12,040 bases of DNA from Gammaproteobacteria bacterium (GTDB taxonomy: Bacteria > Pseudomonadota > Gammaproteobacteria > S012-40): NCBI GenBank assembly GCA_029857925.1, contig JAOUGF010000023.1, forward strand, positions 1 through 12,040. Direction: 5' to 3'. The number at the start of each line of letters is the position of its first letter. Within the stretch, counting starts at the first letter, position 1. Of this stretch, positions 1 through 5,533 are shown piece after piece. The position numbers were made by a program, and so were the translations under genes. Below the pieces are notes generated by a model. That model saw nothing but the letters and a program-made list of their open reading frames with translations. It did not search any database and was not told the DNA's origin.

Positions 1-319
1 CCACGCTACGCTCGGCCTCGGCGCGCAATTGCTCATACGCGACGGCGATCTCGGTCAACACGGTCAGACGGCGATTTTCGACCAGCATTTTGACAAAATT
101 GACGCCCTGCGCATCGAGTTTGCAAACTTCGGTGAACAGTTCTACCAATTTTGTCTTGGTGGTGCGTGGATCGCTGATCACTCGTGCCATCGTCGGATCC
201 GCCGCGACGGCGGCCAACGATTGCAAGATCTCCGACCACGGTTTCAACTTTTTTGCGGCCTGCGCTAACTCAAAAACGGCGAGTGCGTAGGGACGGGCCA
301 AGGTGGTTTTCTCTGCCAT
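1..319 (-). CDS. atpH: F1F0 ATP synthase delta subunit, 5' part only
   Basis: The delta subunit is the peripheral-stalk protein that ties the F1 head to the b subunits on the cytoplasmic face. Only the first 106 codons are in the window; the gene continues beyond base 1, and the family is usually about 178 residues. The visible part begins MAEKTTLARPYALAVFELA and contains the family's FVKMLVENRRL stretch near residues 77-87, typical of the helical N-terminal domain. The ATG at 319-317 is 11 bp past the atpF stop, matching the conserved atpF-atpH order. It is the most distal atp gene visible; atpA, atpG, atpD and atpC are expected outside the window. Nothing looks abnormal in the visible part. 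Confidence 0.95.
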   Translation of the reverse strand, partial: MAEKTTLARPYALAVFELAQAAKKLKPWSEILQSLAAVAADPTMARVISDPRTTKTKLVELFTEVCKLDAQGVNFVKMLVENRRLTVLTEIAVAYEQLRAEAERSV

Positions 320-330
320 GGCGCGCCTCG

Positions 331-801
331 TTACACTTGCGCTGCGAGGTCGTTCAACAAGGCCGCGTGGGCCTTGGAATCAACCTCTTTTTTCAATAGC
401 TTGGACGCCGCTGCAATCGCCACCGTTGAAACGTCTTTACGCAACTGCTCACGCGCGCGCTGCACTTCTTGCTGCAACTCGGCCTGGGCCTGCGCTTTTA
501 CGCGATCGGCTTCTTTCATTGCATTGGTCTTGGCCTCTTCGACCAACTCGTTACCGCGTTTTTGCGCAGAGGCGAGGATCTCGGCCGCTTGTTTCTTGGC
601 GTCTTCGAGCACGGTTTTGGCGCGTTTTTCGGCCAATTCGTGCTCGTGGCGACCACGTTCGGCCGCCGCTAAGCCTTCAGCGATACGCTTTTGGCGATCG
701 GCGAGCGCGGCGGACAACGGGCCCCATAACACCCTGTTCACAAACACGATGAGCAGCGCAAACGCCACCATCTGGGCTAACAAGGTCACTGTAATATTCA
801 T
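331..801 (-). CDS. atpF: F1F0 ATP synthase b subunit
   Basis: The b subunit dimerises to form the peripheral stalk, anchored in the inner membrane and reaching up to delta and alpha. The product is 156 residues, the same length as E. coli b. One membrane helix (about residues 5-27) is followed by the conserved VLWGPLSAALADRQKRIAEGL region and then by a long, charged, Ala/Glu/Lys/Arg-rich coiled coil from about residue 30 to 140. The ATG at 801-799 has a GGGGAAAG ribosome-binding site 4-5 nt upstream. It sits 35 bp after atpE and 11 bp before atpH in one transcription unit. No truncation or frameshift is seen. Confidence 0.97.
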   Translation of the reverse strand: MNITVTLLAQMVAFALLIVFVNRVLWGPLSAALADRQKRIAEGLAAAERGRHEHELAEKRAKTVLEDAKKQAAEILASAQKRGNELVEEAKTNAMKEADRVKAQAQAELQQEVQRAREQLRKDVSTVAIAAASKLLKKEVDSKAHAALLNDLAAQV

Positions 802-836
802 AGCGCTTTCCCCATTTGACGCGGAGTTCTCACCAA

Positions 837-1136
837 TTAGCCGCCGATCGCACCTTTCAAGGCGTCAACGAACGGATTGGCGAACAAGAACCACATTGCG
901 AACGCCAAGATGATAAAGGGGAACGACTCCATCAAACCCGCGAAAATGAACATATTGGTCATCAAGGCCGGGCGCATTTCAGGCTGGCGGGCGATACCTT
1001 CGATGGTTTTCATACAGATCAAACCCCAACCCAACGCGGAACCTAAACCGGCGGCGGATAACATCATACCCACGATGATGGCGGTAGAGCTGTAGATGGT
1101 GGTGATGTGGGTAGCCATTTCAGGTGACATTGCCAT
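837..1136 (-). CDS. atpE: F1F0 ATP synthase c subunit (proteolipid)
   Basis: The c subunit forms the rotor ring that carries ions across the membrane. The 99-residue hairpin has two membrane helices (about 17-42 and 62-86) joined by the polar R50-Q51-P52 loop. The ion-carrying carboxylate is Glu70 in AGLMESFPFI; E. coli has Asp61 at this place. Ser71 follows it, a pair also seen in Na+-type rings, but the residue matching the Na+-ligand Gln32 of Ilyobacter/Propionigenium is Trp37, so proton use is more likely. Helix 1 keeps Gly32, Gly36 and Gly38 of the packing motif but has Cys41-Met42 where E. coli has Gly-Gly. The N terminus is about 9 residues longer than in E. coli when aligned at RQP. 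The chosen ATG has a strong GAGGAG site 8 nt upstream (1145-1150), which favours Met1 over Met3 and Met7. Confidence 0.96.
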   Translation of the reverse strand: MAMSPEMATHITTIYSSTAIIVGMMLSAAGLGSALGWGLICMKTIEGIARQPEMRPALMTNMFIFAGLMESFPFIILAFAMWFLFANPFVDALKGAIGG

Positions 1137-1200
1137 GTTACTTACTCCTCAAAGTTGAAAAATAAAAAATTAAAAAACCGGAACTAAGAAAACTACGCGC
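1137..1200 (-). promoter_or_regulatory. U-rich leader and strong RBS in front of atpE
   Basis: The 64 bp between the atpB stop and the atpE start is very T-rich on the coding strand: T-runs of 5-6 separated by AA or A over about 1158-1177, then GAGGAG at 1145-1150, 8 nt before the ATG. In E. coli the atpB-atpE spacer holds a U-rich translational enhancer that raises c-subunit synthesis to match the roughly ten copies per enzyme. This leader has the same place and character, so the same role is inferred. No hairpin followed by a T-run (terminator) is seen. Confidence 0.55.
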
Positions 1201-2019
1201 TTAGTGATCGTCACCGCTGACATGGGCCATGCCTAAATAAACGATGCTCAACACCATAAAAATAAACGCCTGCAGCGTGATCACCAAGATATGGAAGATC
1301 AACCAGCCTAGATCCAGCACGACCTGCAGCGGCAACCAGATCAACATGCCTAAGCCGATGGTCGCGCCACCGCCTATCAATGCGATCAGCAGGAACACCA
1401 ATTCACCGGCGAACATGTTGCCGAACAACCGCAGCGACAAGCTCAACGGTTTGGCGACCTCTTCCACGGCGGTCATTGCGATATTGACCGGGAACAACCA
1501 CTTGCCGAACGGATGCGTCAACACGCTTTTGATATAACCGAACACGCCCTTGATCTTGATGTGATAGAAAAACACCAGCACGAAGATCGTCATCGCCATA
1601 CCTAACGTGGCGTTCAAATCGGTGGTGGGCACGACCTTCAGATAGGGAAGACCGAAATATTTGCCGATTTCTGGCAACAAATCGACAGGGATTAAATCCA
1701 TAAAATTCATCAACCACACCCACAAGAACACCGTCAACGCGATCGGCGCGATGAGGGGGTTGTGGCCGGGGAACGTGTCTTTCACCTGCGTGGAGACAAA
1801 TTCGATGATGACTTCCATGAGGTTTTGGAACCCGCCGGGGACGTTTGGATTCAGGCGGCGCCCGACCATCCAACCGACGGTAACAATCAAGATGGCCAAC
1901 GCAAAACTGATGACCATCGTATCGACGTGCCAGCTCCAAAAGCCTTCGCCGACACTGAGATTGGTCAAGTGATGCTGTATATACTGGACGGAGCTTCCGC
2001 CGCTCGCTTCTGTACTCAT
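1201..2019 (-). CDS. atpB: F1F0 ATP synthase a subunit
   Basis: Subunit a is the stator channel protein that passes protons to and from the c-ring. The product is 272 residues (E. coli 271) with about five or six membrane helices. The essential arginine is Arg197 in PLSLSLRLFGNMFAGE, with Asn201 and Glu206; His243 and Gln250 in IFHILVITLQAFIF match E. coli His245 and Gln252, so the full proton-path set is present. The start is placed at the ATG 2019-2017 (MSTEASGG) because GGGAG lies about 8 nt upstream; an ATG 20 codons further upstream would overlap the end of atpI and adds a sequence unlike the family. The gene follows atpI by 25 bp and precedes atpE by 64 bp. Confidence 0.97.
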   Translation of the reverse strand: MSTEASGGSSVQYIQHHLTNLSVGEGFWSWHVDTMVISFALAILIVTVGWMVGRRLNPNVPGGFQNLMEVIIEFVSTQVKDTFPGHNPLIAPIALTVFLWVWLMNFMDLIPVDLLPEIGKYFGLPYLKVVPTTDLNATLGMAMTIFVLVFFYHIKIKGVFGYIKSVLTHPFGKWLFPVNIAMTAVEEVAKPLSLSLRLFGNMFAGELVFLLIALIGGGATIGLGMLIWLPLQVVLDLGWLIFHILVITLQAFIFMVLSIVYLGMAHVSGDDH

Positions 2020-2044
2020 GCCTACACTCCCAAAGATTTTAAAA

Positions 2045-2434
2045 TCATGGCCGACGCAGTCGTTGCCCTTGCACCGCAAACATCAGTTGCGCGACGGCAA
2101 ACCCGACGATCATCGGCAGGGGCTGCGCGTGCAACCCCCAAAATCCTAGCACCAGCATTACCAGCACCAACGCAAAGCGCTGCACCGCGCCCAGGTACAA
2201 CATCGTTTGGCTGCGTTGCGGACTGGTCGCCGCAACGGCCTGGGCGCGCTTCACACCCCAACTCAACAACAGGGTGGAGGCGATACTAATCAAAGCGCCG
2301 TAGGCAGCGGCCACCGCCGCCGCCGCACCGCCGATCACCCCGGCGCCGATGACCACCACCACCGCCGCTGCGGCTTGGAGATTCAACAAACGCCGCGCAT
2401 GGGCGGCCACATCACTATTCACGGGTACATTCAT
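2045..2434 (-). CDS. atpI: ATP synthase accessory protein I
   Basis: AtpI is a small inner-membrane protein encoded at the head of many atp operons. It is thought to help c-ring assembly and in some bacteria has been linked to Mg2+/Ca2+ movement, but it is not a structural subunit. The product has 129 residues and four hydrophobic segments at about 20-40, 41-60, 78-100 and 105-122. The first two are unusually rich in Ala, Val and Gly. A conserved basic stretch (WGVKRAQ, near residue 60) lies between segments 2 and 3, as in gammaproteobacterial AtpI. Its ATG overlaps the upstream gene's stop as ATGA (2434-2431), which implies translational coupling. It ends 25 bp before atpB. The call rests on position plus hydropathy, since the family is weakly conserved. 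Confidence 0.85.
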   Translation of the reverse strand: MNVPVNSDVAAHARRLLNLQAAAAVVVVIGAGVIGGAAAAVAAAYGALISIASTLLLSWGVKRAQAVAATSPQRSQTMLYLGAVQRFALVLVMLVLGFWGLHAQPLPMIVGFAVAQLMFAVQGQRLRRP

Positions 2435-2643
2435 GGTTTATTCAAACCTGGGTGATTCAGCAGCCTCAATACCTTCATCGCGCCACCGACGATCCCCAAT
2501 AACCCCATTAAAAGCATGAAAATCGGCAAGGTATTCAACCAACGATCCAGCAGATAACCAAGCAAAAATCCAGAGATGATCATAGACGTGAGCAAAGAGC
2601 CCGCGCTGATCAGCAAGAGTCCGGGTTTTGCTGGATGGGCCAT
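2431..2643 (-). CDS. AtpZ/AtpI-family small membrane protein, first gene of the atp operon
   Basis: This 70-residue protein has two membrane helices (about 6-30 and 39-60). The segment LLGYLLDRWLNTLPIFMLLMGLLGIVGG (in two parts: G-x-x-L-D near 28-33, and T-x-P-x-F then a G-rich helix) matches the AtpZ-type F0F1 accessory family, PF09527-like from memory. Such proteins are proposed to act with AtpI in c-ring assembly or divalent-cation supply. The last codons overlap atpI as ATGA. The ATG at 2643-2641 has only a weak GGA about 8 nt upstream, and the predicted transcript starts about 19 nt upstream, so the leader is short. Having both this protein and AtpI in a gammaproteobacterial operon is less usual than AtpI alone. 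The family call is fairly secure; the function is inferred. Confidence 0.8.
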   Translation of the reverse strand: MAHPAKPGLLLISAGSLLTSMIISGFLLGYLLDRWLNTLPIFMLLMGLLGIVGGAMKVLRLLNHPGLNKP

Positions 2644-2668
2644 AAATTAGTCCGAAAAACGGGGCAGG

Positions 2669-2697
2669 ATTATAGCCCAGGACTTCCCCCCCAGCAA
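2669..2697 (-). promoter_or_regulatory. Predicted sigma70 promoter of the atp operon
   Basis: Read on the minus strand, a perfect -10 hexamer TATAAT (2674-2669) lies 17 bp downstream of TTGCTG (2697-2692), which keeps the TTG of the -35 consensus. The start point would be near 2662, about 19 nt before the ATG of the first atp gene. Spacing and distance are close to ideal and no other gene start competes. Confidence 0.6.
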
Positions 2698-2714
2698 GGC
2701 GAAAAGGGGGGTCC
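2680..2714. repeat. C-run/G-run inverted repeat across the atp promoter -35
   Basis: A run of seven C (2686-2692) faces a run of six G (2706-2711), 13 nt apart. The arms extend to GGA (2680-2682) with TCC (2712-2714) across a 3-nt bulge, giving a 9-bp imperfect inverted repeat. It covers the -35 hexamer and part of the spacer. No T-run follows on either strand, so it is not a standard terminator. It could be an operator or a chance pairing of two homopolymer runs. Confidence 0.3.
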
Positions 2715-3003
2715 GTCGCAAAGATTTTGCAAACAACGCGCGGAGGGGCACTTCCGGCAAGCATACAACGCGATGAATATCCAGGGGATTCCCCCCATCG
2801 GGATTAGGCGTTAGACATATTGCCTACAAGTGTAGCGATCGCGTGCGGAAAATCCATGAAAATTTACAATTGTTGAAGAGAAAAAGACATCTATCCGCGC
2901 ACCGCCACTACTCCTTACAATGCTTATGGCAAAGCAACGCGTGTTATATCTACGCCCTACACCGGGTATCCACTGCGCCAGACCATGTTGCAATTATAAA
3001 GCA
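2715..3003. other. Non-coding spacer between the CopD-like gene and the atp promoter
   Basis: No reading frame with a plausible start, ribosome site and family resemblance was found on either strand. Small items only: an 11-bp palindrome GGGGATTCCCC at 2784-2794 and an AT-rich patch at about 2850-2880. No terminator hairpin with a T-run is visible behind the CopD-like gene, so transcripts from it might read on towards the atp operon. Confidence 0.4.
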
Positions 3004-3459
3004 TCATAAAAACCGCCCGCCTGCCGCCACGCAGATCGTCACCACCCCCACGCCCAAATTAAACGCGATCAATTTCCGTATCTGCGCGAGCGCCTTGGCC
3101 GCCGCCGGGAAATCGCGCGCGGCGACGGTTTTGCGCAATTGGGGGTAGGGGATAAAATACACAAACAGATACACCGCGATCATCACCCACGCCAAGGCTT
3201 GCATGATATTGATGAATAACGGCGCCGCGAACATGCCGCCATAGTGCATAAATAACATCGCGTAGCCGGTGACCGGCAACAGCACAACGGCCGCCCACAC
3301 CCAAACAAAAAATCGTGCGAACGCTTGCGCCCACAATGGCAGGCGTTGCGGCGGCTCTAAAAAAGTGGCCGCAACCGGCCTAAGCACGACATACGCAAAA
3401 AACATCCCCCCCACCCATACCACCGCGGCGAGTAAATGCAAAACGATCGCAACAGGCAT
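3004..3459 (-). CDS. CopD-like integral membrane protein
   Basis: The product is a 151-residue, four-helix inner-membrane protein (helices about 4-26, 48-70, 82-103 and 131-147). Helix 1 holds LHLLAAVVWVGGMFF, the His-x(6)-W-V-G-G pattern of the CopD domain (PF05425 type); a second histidine (His72, in FMHYGG) follows helix 2. Full-length CopD proteins are larger and take part in copper uptake or resistance. Stand-alone short versions like this are common and mostly uncharacterised, and haem or copper binding through the histidines is only a possibility. The ATG at 3459-3457 has AGGGG about 10 nt upstream. The gene stands alone, with no copC or copper exporter beside it, so a copper role is not supported by context. 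Confidence 0.75.
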   Translation of the reverse strand: MPVAIVLHLLAAVVWVGGMFFAYVVLRPVAATFLEPPQRLPLWAQAFARFFVWVWAAVVLLPVTGYAMLFMHYGGMFAAPLFINIMQALAWVMIAVYLFVYFIPYPQLRKTVAARDFPAAAKALAQIRKLIAFNLGVGVVTICVAAGGRFL

Positions 3460-3496
3460 AGTCCTAGCACCCCTGGGTTGAAAACCGTTAGTCTAA

Positions 3497-3640
3497 CCTA
3501 AATCCGATTTCGCCGCGCGCGCCGCTGAGTACGACGTATACGTGGACCAGATGCTGCAACACATTGAGAACCGATATGCTACTAAGAAATGCATTGGTAA
3601 TATGAAATTAAAGGCTATCTATCCTAAGCGCGTCGATTAA
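3497..3640 (+). pseudogene. Possible gene remnant: protein-like open frame of 47 codons
   Basis: From the stop at 3494-3496 to TAA at 3638-3640 one plus-strand frame is open. It reads like protein: ...AAEYDVYVDQMLQHIENRYA, then TKKCIGNMKLKAIYPKRVD. Codons of the purine-N-pyrimidine type are frequent, and the peptide is mixed, helical-looking and basic at the C terminus. No good start exists: the only in-frame ATGs (3551 and 3602) lack a ribosome site and would leave very short peptides. This fits the 3' end of a decayed gene whose 5' part has gone. I do not recognise the family, and chance cannot be excluded for so short a frame. Confidence 0.3.
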
Positions 3641-3662
3641 TATTTCGATTTCTAATCTTTAT

Positions 3663-3742
3663 CCCGATAATGAGACCGTACCGCAATCGAGTATCACATA
3701 CGGATTAATGTGATCGACGCGGGTAGCGCCGATATTATCGGG
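3663..3742. repeat. 80-nt nested imperfect palindrome upstream of the exporter gene
   Basis: The outer arms CCCGATAAT (3663-3671) and ATTATCGGG (3734-3742) are perfect complements. Inside them, and almost concentric, lie ATCACAT (3693-3699) and ATGTGAT (3708-3714) around an 8-nt loop. Between the two, TACCGC (3679-3684) pairs with GCGGGTA (3719-3725, one bulged G) and TCG (3687-3689) with CGA (3715-3717). About 25 pairs form in all. It lies about 150-230 bp before the exporter start. No T-run follows. It could be a regulatory hairpin, a binding site for a dimeric regulator, or a small palindromic repeat element. Confidence 0.5.
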
Positions 3743-3790
3743 CGGTGCTTGCGACACACCGTTAAAAATTTTACACGGCCCGTAGGCGAG

Positions 3791-3820
3791 TTACCGCGTT
3801 GGCAAAAAAAAGGTTATAGT
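3791..3820 (+). promoter_or_regulatory. Candidate promoter of the DHA2 exporter gene
   Basis: TATAGT (3815-3820, five of six matches to the -10 consensus) lies 18 bp after TTACCG (3791-3796, weak -35). Transcription would start near 3827, leaving a leader of about 67 nt before the GTG start. The stretch 3743-3790 just upstream shows nothing else recognisable. This is a weak call. Confidence 0.3.
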
Positions 3821-3893
3821 AGCCGCCTTATTTTAGAGTCGTGATGACTCCAAACACCAATTGATTTCCGTTTCCACCCGCTTGGAGACCTTC

Positions 3894-5507
3894 GTGCACG
3901 AACTCGAACATCGCAAAAAAATCAGTATCATGGTCGCGATTATGGCGGCCATGTTATTCGCCGCACTCAATCAAACGATAATCGGTACCGCGCTGCCCCA
4001 CATCATCACCGCACTCGGCGGCCTCGAATATTTCAGCTGGGTGTTTACCGCTTACTTGCTCGCCGCATCAATCCCTGCGGTGATCGTCGGTCGTCTATCG
4101 GATATTTACGGGCGCAAGCCGTTTATTCTATTCGGGATAGGCAGCTTTATATTGGGATCTATCCTGTGCGGTATCGCGACCGATATCGTCGAATTGATCG
4201 TCTATCGCATGATCCAAGGGTTAGGCGGCGGCGCAATCATGGCTACGGCCTTCGCTGCGGTAGGCGACCTGTTCCCGCCCCGCGAACGCGGCCGTTGGCA
4301 AGGCATGCTCGGCGGCGCGTTCGGTCTTGCAAGTGTATTCGGACCCACATTGGGCGGTTATATTGTCGATCACTGGCATTGGCACTGGGTGTTTTGGATT
4401 TTTATACCCGTAGGCGTTATAGCATTCGTGATGATCGTGTTGTTATTTCCAAGCGTACAGAAAAAGCACAAGCAGCGCATAGACTACTGGGGTTCAATAT
4501 TTTTGACGGCAATGGTGGTCAGTTTATTACTGGCGTTTAGTTGGGCGGGGCAGCAATATGCGTGGGGATCGTTGCAAATTATCAGCCTGTTCGGTTGCTC
4601 ATTCATGTCGCTGGTTGTGTTCATACTCGTTGAGCGCCGTGTGCAGCATCCGATCTTGCCATTGAGCCTGTTCGCCAATAGTATATTTACCGTTTCCAAC
4701 TTGATCGTTTTCGTGATGGGCGCGAGCATGTTCGGATCGTTGCTATACATGCCGCTTTTTTTACAAGGGGTCGTAGGCGTTAGCGCCACGTTGGCGGGCT
4801 CCATGATGATGCCTATGACGCTGAGCTTAGTCTTCGCAAGCATTTTTGGCGGGCAAGCGATATCGCGCTCCGGGAAGTATAAAAATCTCGCTTTTTTCGG
4901 TCTGGCGGTAACGGCCGTGGGCATGTATTTGCTTTCTACACTGAGTGGGGACAGTGATAAAGGCATCATTTTGGCCTATATCATCATCGTAGGATTGGGC
5001 CTGGGCATAGGTATGCCGGTATTCAATCTCACCCTGCAGAATGCCGTTGACCACGGCCACCTCGGTGTCGCGACGGCCACCGGTCAATTATTCCGCCAAC
5101 TCGGGGGGACCATCGGCGTAGCGTTAATGGGCACGGTGATGAGCCATTATATGCACGTGGCATTGGCGGGCAAGCTGGCCCAATTTGCCGACGCGAAGAC
5201 CTTGGCAAGCCTGCCTGCGGCACTTAGCGGTCACCTCGAAGATCCACAACTGTTGCTCAACCCCGGTAAACTCACCGAACTGACACTACACCTGGACGCG
5301 CACGCGCAAGTCTTAGTCACACAAATTATCGCCGCGATGCGTGAGGCGCTCAATGCAGGTTTGTCCAATGTCTTTTTCAGCGGCTGTTTGGCGATGTCTT
5401 TTGCAGTGGTGTTAGTTTTTTTCCTGAAAGAGATTCCATTGCGCACCACCATGCACAAGACCGAGGAAGGCACTCAACCTGCCCCCGGAGAAAAAACCAA
5501 GCACTAG
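3894..5507 (+). CDS. MFS drug exporter, DHA2 (EmrB/QacA-like) family
   Basis: This inner-membrane proton antiporter probably expels drugs or other toxic amphiphiles. The product is about 537 residues with about 14 hydrophobic segments, the DHA2 size and pattern. Visible motifs are the D1 motif LNQTIIGTALP (about 25-35), motif A GRLSDIYGRK (66-75), motif B RMIQGLGGG (105-113) and the antiporter motif C GGAFGLASVFGPTLGG (about 140-155). The C-terminal extracytoplasmic loop, about 415-470, is long and hydrophilic. The GTG at 3894 is preferred because GGAGA lies about 6 nt upstream; the longest frame begins at a TTG at 3861 without a ribosome site and adds 11 residues. No membrane-fusion (EmrA-like) partner or regulator gene is adjacent. 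Its stop is 26 bp from the stop of the convergent NrfD-type gene, with no terminator hairpin between. Substrate unknown. Confidence 0.92.
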   Translation: MHELEHRKKISIMVAIMAAMLFAALNQTIIGTALPHIITALGGLEYFSWVFTAYLLAASIPAVIVGRLSDIYGRKPFILFGIGSFILGSILCGIATDIVELIVYRMIQGLGGGAIMATAFAAVGDLFPPRERGRWQGMLGGAFGLASVFGPTLGGYIVDHWHWHWVFWIFIPVGVIAFVMIVLLFPSVQKKHKQRIDYWGSIFLTAMVVSLLLAFSWAGQQYAWGSLQIISLFGCSFMSLVVFILVERRVQHPILPLSLFANSIFTVSNLIVFVMGASMFGSLLYMPLFLQGVVGVSATLAGSMMMPMTLSLVFASIFGGQAISRSGKYKNLAFFGLAVTAVGMYLLSTLSGDSDKGIILAYIIIVGLGLGIGMPVFNLTLQNAVDHGHLGVATATGQLFRQLGGTIGVALMGTVMSHYMHVALAGKLAQFADAKTLASLPAALSGHLEDPQLLLNPGKLTELTLHLDAHAQVLVTQIIAAMREALNAGLSNVFFSGCLAMSFAVVLVFFLKEIPLRTTMHKTEEGTQPAPGEKTKH

Positions 5508-5533
5508 GCTTCATCCAACCCCGCCAGCCATCG

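Noticed and set aside
837..1136. Na+-driven ATP synthase suggested by Glu-Ser in the c subunit
   Set aside because: The required Gln in helix 1 is replaced by Trp37, and subunit a carries the E. coli-like proton-path residues.
2784..2794. Perfect 11-bp palindrome GGGGATTCCCC
   Set aside because: Five-base arms are expected several times by chance in this window, and it has no link to a promoter.
2843..3148. 101-codon plus-strand open frame
   Set aside because: Its second part is antisense to the CopD-like gene and the first part has no ribosome site or protein-like character.
3487..3497. Palindrome GTTAGTCTAAC upstream of the CopD-like gene
   Set aside because: It is in a plausible operator position, but five-base arms are expected about a dozen times by chance and no promoter is clear there.
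3693..3714. CRP-like site from the TCACA/TGTGA half-sites
   Set aside because: The half-sites are in the reverse order (TCACA first) with the wrong spacing; they are better explained as the inner stem of the palindrome.
3799..3820. TTGGCA with TATAGT as a promoter pair
   Set aside because: The spacer is only 10 bp, too short for sigma70; a weaker -35 at 18 bp was used instead.
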